Assembly (NCBI RefSeq): GCF_024746835.1
Contig: NZ_CP080531.1
Coordinates: 868,001 to 932,000 of the forward strand
DNA length: 64,000 nucleotides
Direction of reading: 5' to 3'
Source: Mesorhizobium sp. AR02
GTDB taxonomy: Bacteria; Pseudomonadota; Alphaproteobacteria; Rhizobiales; Rhizobiaceae
Shown: positions 17,264 to 25,958 of the stretch, in pieces
Numbering within the stretch: position 1 is the first letter of the stretch
How the letters are laid out: the number at the start of each line of letters is the position of its first letter
Program-made: the position numbers and the translations under genes
Notes under the pieces: model-generated
Told to the model about the DNA's origin: nothing
The model's database searches: none
Seen by the model: only the letters and a program-made list of their open reading frames with translations

Positions 17264-17278
17264 GGTTGTCATACAACC
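17264..17278. promoter_or_regulatory. Perfect GntR-type operator upstream of the binding-protein gene
   Basis: GGTTGTCATACAACC is a perfect inverted repeat (GGTTGT / ACAACC) with a 3-nt centre, the form bound by FCD-type GntR regulators. It lies 41 bp upstream of the TTG start at 17223 and 122 bp upstream of the divergent aldo/keto reductase gene. A degenerate copy stands at 5031-5046. Confidence 0.7.
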
Positions 17279-17399
17279 CTGTAATCTGGTAAATCTTGTG
17301 GACGGGGATGTCAATCGCGTTGCCATGCGATAAGAGGCTTCCCGAAAATCAGAATCGCAAAGCCGGAATTGCCGGCAAGCCGCAGTCAGGAACAGCAAG

Positions 17400-18386
17400 A
17401 TGCAATCACGGAAATTCGGCCGCACCGGCAGATCAGTCAGCGAAATCGGCTTTGGCGCCTGGGCAATCGGCGCCGCCTGGGGCGAGGTCAATGACGATGA
17501 CGCGGTCGCTGCCTTGCATGCCGCACTCGATGCCGGCGTCACCTTCCTCGATACGGCCGATGTCTATGGCGACGGCCGCTCGGAGAAGCTGATCGCCAGG
17601 GTGATGAAGGAGCGTGGCGGCGAGCGGCCGTTCATCGCCACCAAGGCCGGACGGCGACTGCCGGCGCAGACCGTCGAAGGCTACAGCCTGGAGAACCTGA
17701 CCGGCTGGATCGACCGCAGCCTGAAATACCTCGAGGTCGACACGCTCGATCTGGTGCAGCTGCACTGCCCGCCGACCGACCTCTATTACCACCCGGAGGT
17801 GTTCGAGCGACTCGACCGGCTCGTCGCGCAAGGCAAGATCCGCAACTACGGCGTCAGCGTCGAGCGTGTCGAAGAGGCGCTGAAGGCGATGGAGTATCCG
17901 GGCGTCGTCAGCGTGCAGATCATCTTCAACGCCTTCCGCCAGCGCCCGGCCGAACTGTTCTTCGACCAGGCGAAAAAGAACGATGTCGCCATCATTGCCC
18001 GCGTGCCGCTGGCCAGCGGGTTGCTGTCGGGCAAGTTCAAGGCGGACACCAAATTCGAGACCACGGACCATCGCCTGTTCAACCGCAACGGCGAAGCCTT
18101 CGATGTCGGCGAGACGTTTTCGGGCGTGCCCTATGAGGTCGGGCTGGCGGCGGTCGAGCGCATCCGGCCGCTGGTGTCAGGCGACACGACGATGGCGAAA
18201 TTCGCGCTGCGCTGGATCCTGATGTTCGACGCGGTGAGCGTGGTCATACCCGGCGCCCGCAACCCGGCACAGGCGGTTTCCAATGCGGAAGCGGCAGCGC
18301 TTGCGCCATTGTCGGCCGAGCTGATGAGCAAGGTGAAGGCGATCTACGACCAGGACATCAAGCCCTACGTGCACCAGCGCTGGTGA
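17400..18386 (+). CDS. Aldo/keto reductase
   Basis: 328-residue TIM-barrel NADPH-dependent oxidoreductase. The catalytic tetrad is visible as Asp and Tyr in DTADVYGDGRSE, Lys in ATKAGRR and His in DLVQLHCPP. The C-terminal cofactor segment is VSVVIPGARNPAQ. Length and motifs fit the AKR family that reduces carbonyl compounds, including sugar-type and 2-oxoaldehyde substrates. It is transcribed divergently from the liv-type binding-protein gene, from a shared 176-bp region with the palindrome at 17264. Its 3' end overlaps the convergent V4R gene by 29 bp. Confidence 0.9.
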   Translation: MQSRKFGRTGRSVSEIGFGAWAIGAAWGEVNDDDAVAALHAALDAGVTFLDTADVYGDGRSEKLIARVMKERGGERPFIATKAGRRLPAQTVEGYSLENLTGWIDRSLKYLEVDTLDLVQLHCPPTDLYYHPEVFERLDRLVAQGKIRNYGVSVERVEEALKAMEYPGVVSVQIIFNAFRQRPAELFFDQAKKNDVAIIARVPLASGLLSGKFKADTKFETTDHRLFNRNGEAFDVGETFSGVPYEVGLAAVERIRPLVSGDTTMAKFALRWILMFDAVSVVIPGARNPAQAVSNAEAAALAPLSAELMSKVKAIYDQDIKPYVHQRW

Positions 18387-18915
18387 TTGGCCTAGAGCCG
18401 GCTTCGAAATCGAACCGGCAATGGTCGTGCTGGCCGTCGCAGACGCAGTGTGTCTCCTCGCATGCGACCGCCGTCGGATCCGCTATGCCGAGCAGGAATG
18501 AGAAGGCGCCGGTGACGAAGCCTTCGAACATGTAGCAGACGCGCTGGCCGGGTTGCTGCCCGGCCTCGAGCGCGAAGATCGAATTCCTCAGGCTGATGCT
18601 GCCGCGCCGGCCGGCGATATCGAGCATGTCGACTGAGAACTGGCCCCAGCCGCGTTGCGACAGGCGCTGGAAATAGTGCCGGAACGTGGCTTGCGCGTCG
18701 AGGCCCTTGCCCCGCACCTGCGCCTGGCACCATTCGATGGCGGACTTCGCCGTCGATGCGCGCAGGATCGTGCTGTAAGCCTCGCGGCCGAGGGCTGCCT
18801 CGACCGCGAGATGATTGTTCACCAGGAAATGCCTGGGCAGATAGACCATCGGCAGCCCGTCGGTCCGCCAGATGCCGCTGGTGTCATCGACATCGATCGG
18901 AACCACGGGCTGCAT
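18358..18915 (-). CDS. V4R-domain (4-vinyl reductase-like) protein
   Basis: 185-residue protein. The C-terminal part has a Cys/His cluster, ACEETHCVCDGQHDHCRF, typical of the V4R small-molecule-binding domain found in XylR/DmpR-type sensors and bacteriochlorophyll 4-vinyl reductase-like proteins. No DNA-binding or output domain is attached. It begins 11 nt after the amidohydrolase stop and so is the third gene of the hydrolase operon. It may sense or bind the pathway substrate. The assignment rests on the cysteine pattern and preceding GFVTGAFSFLLG segment. Confidence 0.65.
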   Translation of the reverse strand: MQPVVPIDVDDTSGIWRTDGLPMVYLPRHFLVNNHLAVEAALGREAYSTILRASTAKSAIEWCQAQVRGKGLDAQATFRHYFQRLSQRGWGQFSVDMLDIAGRRGSISLRNSIFALEAGQQPGQRVCYMFEGFVTGAFSFLLGIADPTAVACEETHCVCDGQHDHCRFDFEAGSRPITSAGARRA

Positions 18916-18926
18916 GATGCCGTGGT

Positions 18927-20201
18927 CTAGGCCGCTTGCCGCTGCGACGCGACCGAGGCCGACTGGTCCTTGTAGAGCTCGCCATCCTTCATGATGACGA
19001 TGAGGTTCTTCTCATGCACCATCATGTCGAGGTCCTTCAGAGGATCGCCATTGACTAGCAGAAGGTCGGCGATGAAGCCTTCCTTGACCATACCGAGTTC
19101 GTCGCCGAGGCCCATCACCTGGCCGCCGAGCCGCGTGCCGCACTGCAGCGCCTCACTGGGCGAATAGCCCAGCAGGTCGACGAAGTGCTTGAGGTCGCGC
19201 GCGTTGGTGCCTTGCGGCGTCTGCGCGAAACCATAGTCGCCGCCGATCAGTGCGCGCACGCCGCGCTTGCGCAGTTCGGTGTAGACCTTGCGGCTGTCGT
19301 CGAGGATGCGCTGCATGCCGAACTTCACCGCCATCTCATGGGTGAAGCCGAAGGGCTCGCCCTCATAGAGCGTGCCGTAGATGATGCCGATGGCCGGGCC
19401 GACGAAGATGCGGTCCTTGGCCGATTCCAGCGCGTCGAGCGCTTCCTCGTCGGCGGATTCGCAGTGGTAGATGACGTCGACGCCGCACTTGACGGCGCGC
19501 TTCACCGAACCGGCGGCGCGGGCATGGCAGTTGATCTTCTTGCCGAAGTCGCGCGCCACCTGCACCGCCGTGAGAACTTCGGCCTCGCTCATGACGGTGA
19601 GGCCGCCATGCGCCGCAGGGCTCAGATCATCGCCCGAAATGTTGATCTTGATGTTGTCGGCGCCTTCGCGGCAGCAGAGCCGCACCGCCTTGGTGATCTC
19701 CTCGACGCCGTCGGCGATCATGCCGAAGCTCTCGTGGTACATATGCTGCTGGCGCTCGTCGCCGAGGCCGCCGGTGACCGTGATCTCCGGACTGCCGGCG
19801 CGCATGCGCGGTCCCGGCAACCGGCCGGCATTGATCTCGTTGCGGATGACGATGTCGAGCCTGAGCTTCGAGGTGGCGGCGCTGTAGGCGCTGGTGAAAC
19901 CATGGTCGAGCAAGGTCTTGGCATTGCGCATGGTCAGCAGCAGATGCTCCTCGGGCGGGATCAGGCCGAGGTCGGAATCCTTGATCGCGCCCCCAAACGA
20001 AATATGGGCATGGCCTTCGACAAGGCCCGGCATCAGCGTCATGCCGCGGCATTCGACCGTCGTCGCGCCCTCGCCCGACAATTGTCCGGGCGTGCGTGCG
20101 ATGGTGACGATGCGGCCATTGTCGACCAGCAGATCGGCCGGATAGGCGTCAGCGCCCGTGCCGTCCCAGATCATGGCATTTCGAAACATCACTCTTGTCA
20201 T
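18927..20201 (-). CDS. Metal-dependent amidohydrolase
   Basis: 424-residue amidohydrolase-superfamily protein of the imidazolonepropionase/prolidase-like group. The metal-binding HxH is in LMPGLVEGHAHISFGG, with later His residues in KINCHARAAG and VIYHCESAD and a C-terminal Asp region in LIGGDYGF. It should hydrolyse a C-N bond in a cyclic or linear amide. ATG 20201 has AAAGGA upstream; the longer frame to 20324 overlaps the FAH-family gene. It follows that gene by 28 nt and precedes the V4R gene. The substrate is unknown; co-regulation with a polyamine-type importer suggests a cationic or N-containing compound. Confidence 0.85.
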   Translation of the reverse strand: MTRVMFRNAMIWDGTGADAYPADLLVDNGRIVTIARTPGQLSGEGATTVECRGMTLMPGLVEGHAHISFGGAIKDSDLGLIPPEEHLLLTMRNAKTLLDHGFTSAYSAATSKLRLDIVIRNEINAGRLPGPRMRAGSPEITVTGGLGDERQQHMYHESFGMIADGVEEITKAVRLCCREGADNIKINISGDDLSPAAHGGLTVMSEAEVLTAVQVARDFGKKINCHARAAGSVKRAVKCGVDVIYHCESADEEALDALESAKDRIFVGPAIGIIYGTLYEGEPFGFTHEMAVKFGMQRILDDSRKVYTELRKRGVRALIGGDYGFAQTPQGTNARDLKHFVDLLGYSPSEALQCGTRLGGQVMGLGDELGMVKEGFIADLLLVNGDPLKDLDMMVHEKNLIVIMKDGELYKDQSASVASQRQAA

Positions 20202-20229
20202 GACTTCGTCCTTTCGGAGTTGGCGAGGG

Positions 20230-21114
20230 TTATTGGTTGACGGCCTGGGCTGCGATGACATCGTCGGCCACGACATTGGACAGGATGCCGACGCCTTCCA
20301 GCTCGACTTCGCAGATATCGCCATGCTTCATGAACAGCTGCGGCTTGCGCGCCACGCCGACGCCGGACGGCGTGCCGGTGACGAGGATGTCGCCCGGCTC
20401 CAGCGTGATGGCTTCACTGATGATCGAGATCAGCGAGACGACATCGAAGATCATGTCGTCGGTCGAGGCGTTCTGGACGATCTCGCCGTTGAGGCGCGTC
20501 TGGATGCGCAGGCCCTTGCCGCCAGGCGGCAACTCGTCCGCTGTGACAAAGATCGGCCCGAAGGAACCGGTGCCATCGAAATTCTTGCCGACGGTCCATT
20601 GCGGCGCCTTGGTCTGGAAGTCGCGGATCGAGCCGTCGTTGAAGATGGAATAGCCGGCGACATGGCTGAGCGCCTGGGCCGGTGCAATGTGGCGGCCGGC
20701 CTTGCCGATGACCGCAACCATCTCGCCCTCATAGTCGAGCTGGATCGAGGCCTCCGGCCGGCGGATCGCCGCACCATGGCCGATCAGGCTGGTCGAGAAG
20801 CGGGCGAACAAAGTCGGATAGGTCGGCGGCACGAAGCCGCTCTCGATCGAATGGTCGACATAGTTGAGGCCGACGCAGATGATCTTGCCGGGCCTCGAGA
20901 TCGGCGGCAGCCATTCGACGGATTTCGCATCGATCCGCCGCCCGCAGGCCAGCTTCTCGCCGGCGGCCTGCAGCGCCGGCGTGCCTTCGGCAATCAGCTC
21001 GTCCAGCCATCCGGGAAACATCGCATCGCTGGCGTCGATGCCGCGGAACTCACCTGCCGGCAAGGCAATCGCCAGCCCAGGTCCCCGCGACGATTTATAG
21101 GCTGCAAATCGCAC
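20230..21114 (-). CDS. Fumarylacetoacetate hydrolase family protein
   Basis: 294-residue FAH-fold protein. The C-terminal catalytic domain (about residues 75-280) has GKIICVGLNYVDH, the metal ligands in LDYEGEMVAVIG and the closing motif ILVTGTPSGVG. Family members hydrolyse C-C bonds of 2,4-dioxo acids, hydrate 2-oxo-4-enoates or decarboxylate oxaloacetate. It is the first gene of the operon with the amidohydrolase and V4R genes. A TATAAT box and the conserved element at 21154-21197 lie just upstream. Confidence 0.88.
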   Translation of the reverse strand: MRFAAYKSSRGPGLAIALPAGEFRGIDASDAMFPGWLDELIAEGTPALQAAGEKLACGRRIDAKSVEWLPPISRPGKIICVGLNYVDHSIESGFVPPTYPTLFARFSTSLIGHGAAIRRPEASIQLDYEGEMVAVIGKAGRHIAPAQALSHVAGYSIFNDGSIRDFQTKAPQWTVGKNFDGTGSFGPIFVTADELPPGGKGLRIQTRLNGEIVQNASTDDMIFDVVSLISIISEAITLEPGDILVTGTPSGVGVARKPQLFMKHGDICEVELEGVGILSNVVADDVIAAQAVNQ

Positions 21115-21153
21115 TGGCCACTTCCTCGCTTGTGAAGGCTGGACTTTGTTGAG

Positions 21154-21197
21154 AAATTATATATCTGTCAACAGAGAATATATTATTTTGCATTCTG
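21154..21197. promoter_or_regulatory. Conserved promoter/operator, copy 1 (FAH operon and gntR)
   Basis: This AT-rich block shares AAATTATAT, TGTCAAC, AATATATT and a TTTTGC run with 25863-25905, in the same order and nearly the same spacing. It includes the inverted repeat TCTGT-CA-ACAGA and, on the - strand, TATAAT at 21156-21161, 42 nt upstream of the FAH-family start. It lies in the 121-bp divergent gap in front of the GntR gene at 21236, which is the obvious candidate for the binding protein. Confidence 0.75.
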
Positions 21198-21235
21198 ATT
21201 TTCCGCTGGGATAATGTATCAAGGCCCCTCGAAGG

Positions 21236-21961
21236 ATGGATTCGCCCGCAGGCAAACGAATGGCTAGGGAAGGCTCGATCAATCTCACCCAGGGCGCGTA
21301 TGAGGATTTGCGCGCCGACCTGTTGTCGTGCCGGATCGCACCCGGCAGCCGGCTCAAGGTCCAGGAGCTGTGCGACAGGCTGTCCGTCAGCCTTGGCGCC
21401 ATCCGCGAGGCATTGTCGCGACTGACGTCCGAAGGACTGGTCGTGGCCGAACCGCAGCGCGGCTTTCGCGCCGCGCCGATCTCGGCCGAGGACCTGCTCG
21501 ACCTCACCAAGACGCGCATCCAGATCGAAACACTGTGCATCCGCCGCGCCATCGAGGTCGGCGACGTCGCCTGGGAATCGCAGCTGGTCGCAGCGCTCCA
21601 CCGGCTGTCGCGCACGCCCGAGCACACGCCGGATGATCCGGTGCATTCGAGCGACGAATGGGCGACCGCGCACGCGGCCTTCCACAAGGCGCTGGTCGCC
21701 GGCTGCGACAGCCGCTGGCTGCTGCGCCTGCGCGACCAGCTGTATGACCAGAGCGAACGCTATCGCCGGCGGTCGGTCTCGCTGGCGCCAAGGGCGCGCA
21801 ACATCAGCAAGGAACATCAGGACCTCGCCAACGCGGTGCTCGACCGCAATGCGGAGAAGGCATGCGAATTGCTGGCGGCGCATCTGGCTGTCACCACAGA
21901 CATCCTGCTGGCCGCCGAAGCCGACGACCTGCCGGCGCGCAAGACGATCGAGCGGGCGTAG
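21236..21961 (+). CDS. GntR-family transcriptional regulator, FCD type
   Basis: 241-residue regulator. The winged helix occupies about residues 15-80 (RADLLSCRIAPGSRLKVQEL, then VSLGAIREALSRLTSEGLV). The FCD domain follows, including LTKTRIQIETLCIRRAIE and the metal-site segment HAAFHKALVAGCDSRWLL. ATG 21236 lacks a well-spaced ribosome site, so ATG 21260 (233 residues) is a good alternative. It is divergent from the FAH operon and shares with it the element at 21154. A second copy of that element upstream of the Pot-type importer suggests that importer is also in its regulon. Confidence 0.9.
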   Translation: MDSPAGKRMAREGSINLTQGAYEDLRADLLSCRIAPGSRLKVQELCDRLSVSLGAIREALSRLTSEGLVVAEPQRGFRAAPISAEDLLDLTKTRIQIETLCIRRAIEVGDVAWESQLVAALHRLSRTPEHTPDDPVHSSDEWATAHAAFHKALVAGCDSRWLLRLRDQLYDQSERYRRRSVSLAPRARNISKEHQDLANAVLDRNAEKACELLAAHLAVTTDILLAAEADDLPARKTIERA

Positions 21962-21992
21962 CTTTTCATTCAGCTTCCTCCGGCGAAAAACA

Positions 21993-22021
21993 AAACGCCG
22001 CTCCTGCGAGGAGCGGCGTTT
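21993..22021. terminator. Bidirectional terminator hairpin
   Basis: AAACGCCGCTCCT (21993-22005) and AGGAGCGGCGTTT (22009-22021) form a perfect 13-bp stem with a GCG loop. A-rich sequence precedes it and TTT follows, so it can work in both directions. It separates the convergent gntR (+) and polyamine-type binding-protein (-) genes. Confidence 0.85.
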
Positions 22022-22033
22022 CGCGTTGCAGTC

Positions 22034-23080
22034 TTACTGGCGCAGGTTCGTCCAGATCCGGTCATAGGCGCGGATCGCCTTCTCGTCGCATGACGGCGCG
22101 AAGGTGATCTTGAGATCGGCCGGCGGATTGAATTCGGGCGAGCCGCCGACGTCCGGCGCCAGCAGTTTGTTCGATCCGGCGATCCCGCTCTGGTAGCCGG
22201 TGTATTTCTGCTGCAGCGCGATGTTTTCCGGGTCCATCAGGAAGTTGAGGAACTTCTTGGCATTGTCGAGATTGGGCGCCGTCGTCGGCACCGCGACATT
22301 GTCCATCCAGCCAACCACGCCTTCCTTGGGGTAGACGTATTTGACCGTCGACTTCTGCTGGCGGGTCGCCAGCGCCTTGCCCGACCACTGCTCGTGCATG
22401 ACCGTTTCGCCGGCGACCTGGCGCTCGACGATGCCGTCGGAATTGTAGACTTTCACGAACGGCTTCTGCGCCTCGAGCAAGGCATCGAGTTCTTTCAGAT
22501 CCGCCGGATTGCTGTTGCACTGGTCCTTGCCGAGATAGACCAGCGCGAGCGATATCACCTCGGTCGGCGAGCCGAACATGCCGACCTTGCCCTTGAGCTC
22601 CGCCGGCGGATCGAACAGCGGCTTCAGGCTGTCGGTCGGGCCTTTGTAGACCGCGGTATCGACCGAATAGGAGGTGGTGCCCCACACCCATGGCACGGTG
22701 TATTTCGCATCCGGATCCCAGGGCCGGTGCTGCCACTTCGGATCGACATTCTTGAAGTTCGGCATCGCCGCAGCGTCGACTTCCTGGAACAGCTTCTGCT
22801 TGACGAAGATCGGCACGAAGTCGTTGCTGATGATCATCACGTCGTAGCCGGCGGCACCCGAGCTCAGCTTGGCGAGCGCGGTTTCGTTGGAATCGTAGGT
22901 GTCGATGGTCACCTTGATCCCGGTCTCGGCCTCGAACTTCTTGATCATCTCGTCCGACGTGTAGTCGGTCCAGTTGTAGATGTGCAATTCGCCGGCATCG
23001 GCGAGCGCGCTGGTGGTGATTGCGCCGAGCATGGCGGCGGCAAGAGCTATCCTCGAAAGTCCTTCTTTCCATTTGGTCAC
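22034..23080 (-). CDS. Spermidine/putrescine-type ABC transporter substrate-binding protein (PotD/PotF-like)
   Basis: 348-residue periplasmic binding protein with a Sec signal peptide ending near TSALA. The mature N-terminus, ELHIYNWTDYTSDEMIKKFE, is diagnostic of the PotD/PotF group, and later segments (WMDNVAVPTTAPN, FLNFLMDPENIALQQKYTGY) agree. GTG at 23080, with AGGAGA upstream, is the start. It should bind a polyamine or similar cation. It is the last gene of the - strand importer operon, in front of the terminator at 21993. Confidence 0.9.
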   Translation of the reverse strand: MTKWKEGLSRIALAAAMLGAITTSALADAGELHIYNWTDYTSDEMIKKFEAETGIKVTIDTYDSNETALAKLSSGAAGYDVMIISNDFVPIFVKQKLFQEVDAAAMPNFKNVDPKWQHRPWDPDAKYTVPWVWGTTSYSVDTAVYKGPTDSLKPLFDPPAELKGKVGMFGSPTEVISLALVYLGKDQCNSNPADLKELDALLEAQKPFVKVYNSDGIVERQVAGETVMHEQWSGKALATRQQKSTVKYVYPKEGVVGWMDNVAVPTTAPNLDNAKKFLNFLMDPENIALQQKYTGYQSGIAGSNKLLAPDVGGSPEFNPPADLKITFAPSCDEKAIRAYDRIWTNLRQ

Positions 23081-23111
23081 GGTTGTTCTCCTCTGGTCTG
23101 GTCTTATTTTT

Positions 23112-23918
23112 CTAGGCAAGTCTGTTGCGTCGTCCGACGAGCAGGGCCGCGGCGACGAAGACGATGGAAACGGCAAGCAGGATGGTGGAGATGGCGTTGA
23201 CCTCCGGCGTCACGCCAAGCCGCATCATGCCGTAGATGTAGACGGGCAAGGTGGTCGATCCCGCGCTCGACACCATCATCGAGATCAGGAAATCATCGAG
23301 CGAGACGACGAAGGCCATGATGGCGCCGGCCGAGATTGCCGGCAGCAGCAAGGGCAGCGTGACGCGGCGAAACAGCCGCCACTCGTCGGCATAGAGGTCG
23401 CGCCCCGCTTCCTCCAGTGTGCCGCCCATATCGCGCAGCCGCGCCTGGATCGGCAGCAGCGCGAACGGAATGCAGAAGACGGTGTGGGCGATCATCAGAT
23501 TGATCAGCCCGTGATGCATGCCGAGCCCGGAAAAGAAAATCAGCGTGGTGATCGCCACGACGATCTCCGGCACCACCAGCGGCATCGCGATCAGCGCTGT
23601 TGCAGCACCCCGCCCGAAGCGCAGCCGGCCACGTTCCAGCGCAATGGCGCCGGCAGTCGCAATCGCTGTCGAGGCGATGGTGGCGACGATGGCGATGATG
23701 ACGCTGTTGAAGGCGGCGTCGCGGATCGCGCCATTGTTGGCGACGGCGACGAACCATTTGAAGCTGAAGCCGGCCCAGACGGTGACCAAGCGGCTCGAGT
23801 TGAAGGCGTAGATGACCAGGATCAGCAGCGGCGCGTAGAAGAACACGAAGATCAGCGCGGTGTAGGCCGACAGTCCGGGCGTGTGCCGCCAGTCGAAAGG
23901 CTTTGCGCCGTTCATCAT
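23112..23918 (-). CDS. Polyamine-type ABC transporter permease (PotC-like)
   Basis: 268-residue inner-membrane permease of the MetI-like BPD_transp_1 family with about six membrane segments. The EAA cytoplasmic loop is recognisable as GGTLEEAGRDLYADEWRLFRR followed by VTLPLLLPAISAGA. Its start overlaps the upstream permease stop by 4 nt. It pairs with the product of 23915-24781 to form the channel. Confidence 0.9.
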   Translation of the reverse strand: MMNGAKPFDWRHTPGLSAYTALIFVFFYAPLLILVIYAFNSSRLVTVWAGFSFKWFVAVANNGAIRDAAFNSVIIAIVATIASTAIATAGAIALERGRLRFGRGAATALIAMPLVVPEIVVAITTLIFFSGLGMHHGLINLMIAHTVFCIPFALLPIQARLRDMGGTLEEAGRDLYADEWRLFRRVTLPLLLPAISAGAIMAFVVSLDDFLISMMVSSAGSTTLPVYIYGMMRLGVTPEVNAISTILLAVSIVFVAAALLVGRRNRLA

Positions 23919-24781
23919 CGTTCCTCCTGCGCCCGGCGCGAGCGGATGACGAAGACGGTCAGCACGACGACCGTCACGACCGTCGAGAGTGCCGCGCCAA
24001 ACGGCCAGTTGCGCGATGAGGTGAACTGCATCTGGATCAGGCTGCCGATGAGCAGCTTCTTGCCGCCGCCGAGCAGGTCGGGCGCCAGGAAGGAACCCAG
24101 CGCCGGCGCGAAGACAAGCGTGGCGCCGGCCAGCGCGCCGGGCCTCGCCAGCGGCCAGACGATGCGGCGGAAGACGGCGGCGCGGCTGGCGTAGAGGTCG
24201 TGAGCCGCCTCGATCAGCCTGACATCGATGCGCTCCAGCGTCGAATAGATCGGCAGCACCATGAAGGGCAGGAAGGTGTAGACGAGGCCGAGCAGGATCG
24301 GCCCGTCATTGTAGAGCAGCGGCAGCGGATCGGAGATGATGCCGGCATGGCGCAGCGCGCCGTTGGCCAGGCCTTCGTCGCGCAGGATCAGGATCCAGCA
24401 ATAGGTGCGGATCAGCGTGTTGATCCAGAATGGCAGCGTGACGGCAAACAGAAGGATGCGCCGGCGCTCCGGTGTCTGGCAGACGATATACCAGGCGACG
24501 GGAAGGCCGAGCACGAGGCAGATGACGGTGGTGGCGATCGCCAGATAGATCGAGCGCAGGATGATCAGCGCATAGCTCGGCGAAAACACCAGGCTGTCGT
24601 CGAAGTCGCGCTGGTAAAGGAACTGCAGATAGGCGTCGAATGTCGCCGGCGCGGTGACGCCGCCATAGGGATTGGCGGTCATGAAGGAATAGGCGACCGC
24701 CAGGAACAGCGGCAGCACCATGAAGATGCCGATGACCAGCATGGCCGGCGCAATCAGGAGATAGGTGCGGTTCGGACCCAT
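23915..24781 (-). CDS. Polyamine-type ABC transporter permease (PotB-like)
   Basis: 288-residue inner-membrane permease. The N-terminal segment LLIAPAMLVIGIFMVLPLFLAVAYSF and the EAA loop LIEAAHDLYASRAAVFRR are typical. ATG 24781 makes a 1-3 nt gap with the ATPase stop; the open frame continues to 25048 but that part is antisense to the ATPase gene. It is the second gene in the operon ATPase-permease-permease-binding protein. Confidence 0.88.
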   Translation of the reverse strand: MGPNRTYLLIAPAMLVIGIFMVLPLFLAVAYSFMTANPYGGVTAPATFDAYLQFLYQRDFDDSLVFSPSYALIILRSIYLAIATTVICLVLGLPVAWYIVCQTPERRRILLFAVTLPFWINTLIRTYCWILILRDEGLANGALRHAGIISDPLPLLYNDGPILLGLVYTFLPFMVLPIYSTLERIDVRLIEAAHDLYASRAAVFRRIVWPLARPGALAGATLVFAPALGSFLAPDLLGGGKKLLIGSLIQMQFTSSRNWPFGAALSTVVTVVVLTVFVIRSRRAQEER

Positions 24782-24782
24782 C

Positions 24783-25790
24783 TCAGTTCGCCAGCTCGCG
24801 TTCGACGGCACGGGCCCAGTCGACGACGACCTTGTCTCCTGTCGCGAGGGACGCACCGCCGCGCGAGCGCGAATGCAGTTTTGCCCCCTCCTCCAGCACG
24901 ACCTCATAGAGCGTGTCGGAGCCGAGGAAGGTGATGGCCGAGACCGCGCCCGTGGCGTGGCCGCTGGCGCCGTCCGATACCGGCGAGACGACGATGTGTT
25001 CGGGGCGCACGACGATCGTCTTTGCCGGATCGCGGCCAAGGGCGGCACCGGGCAAAAGGTTGGACTCGCCGATGAAGTCGGCGACGAAGCGGTCCCGCGG
25101 ATTGTCGTAGATGTCGCGGGGCGTGCCGACCTGCAGCACGTCGCCGCTGCGCATCACCGCGATCCGGTCGGACATGGCCAGCGCCTCCTCCTGGTCGTGG
25201 GTGACCAGCACGAAGGTGATGCCGGTTTCGCGTTGCAGCCGCTTCAATTCGCTCTGCATACCCTTGCGTAGTTTGAGGTCGAGGGCCGATAGCGGTTCGT
25301 CGAGCAGCAGCACACTCGGCTTGGGCGCCAGCGCGCGCGCCACCGCGACACGCTGCTGCTGACCGCCCGACAATTGTGCGGGGCGCCGCGTGGCAAAGCC
25401 TTCGAGCCGGACCATTTCCAGCGCTTCCCTGACGCGCTCGTCGATCAGCGCTTTCGGCGCGTTCTGCATTTCCAGCCCGAACGCGACGTTTTCGGCGACG
25501 CTCATATGCGGGAACAGCGCGTAGCTCTGGAACACCGTGTTGACCGGCCGCTTCTGCGGCGGCAAGGCGGCGACGTCGCTGCCCGCGATGCGGATGGCAC
25601 CCGAACTTGGCGCCTCGAAGCCGGCGATCAGGCGCAAGAGGGTTGTCTTGCCGCAGCCCGACGGGCCGAGCAGCGTGAAGAACTCATTGTCGTAGATTTC
25701 CAGGCTGACTTCTTTCAGCGCATGCACCGGATCGGCGTCCCTGGTCACGAAGGACTTTGACACGCTGTGGATGTCGATCATGACCGGCAC
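24783..25790 (-). CDS. Polyamine-type ABC transporter ATP-binding protein (PotA-like)
   Basis: 335-residue ATPase. Walker [10 protein letters not shown], signature LSGGQQQRV and Walker [13 protein letters not shown] are intact, and a C-terminal TOBE domain begins around residue 255 ([11 protein letters not shown]). It powers the importer encoded by the next three genes. ATG 25790 is used; ATG 25781 gives a slightly shorter product. The gene is first in the operon and is preceded by the conserved element at 25863-25905. Confidence 0.92.
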   Translation of the reverse strand: MPVMIDIHSVSKSFVTRDADPVHALKEVSLEIYDNEFFTLLGPSGCGKTTLLRLIAGFEAPSSGAIRIAGSDVAALPPQKRPVNTVFQSYALFPHMSVAENVAFGLEMQNAPKALIDERVREALEMVRLEGFATRRPAQLSGGQQQRVAVARALAPKPSVLLLDEPLSALDLKLRKGMQSELKRLQRETGITFVLVTHDQEEALAMSDRIAVMRSGDVLQVGTPRDIYDNPRDRFVADFIGESNLLPGAALGRDPAKTIVVRPEHIVVSPVSDGASGHATGAVSAITFLGSDTLYEVVLEEGAKLHSRSRGGASLATGDKVVVDWARAVERELAN

Positions 25791-25862
25791 ATTCCTGGAC
25801 TGCAGGGAGATGGCCCGAAGGCCATCACGGCCGCCTGGCGCCGCACTTAAAAATTCGCTCCA

Positions 25863-25905
25863 AAATTATATTTGTCAACGGATAATATATTGTTTTTGCG
25901 TTTCG
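25863..25905. promoter_or_regulatory. Conserved promoter/operator, copy 2 (Pot-type importer operon)
   Basis: Near-copy of 21154-21197: AAATTATAT, TTGTCAAC, AATATATT and TTTTTGC occur in the same order. On the - strand TATAAT is at 25865-25870, 75 nt upstream of the ATPase start. It lies in the 168-bp gap after the UgpC-type ATPase gene. The match implies common control with the FAH/amidohydrolase operon. Confidence 0.75.
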
Positions 25906-25958
25906 ACACACGAATGTGTGGTAGGCCCGTTTTCGACCTGTGTTGGAGCCTTCGCGTC

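Noticed and set aside
16498..17292. 264-codon open frame on the + strand
   Set aside because: It is antisense to the liv-type binding-protein gene, whose signal peptide and family motifs are clear.
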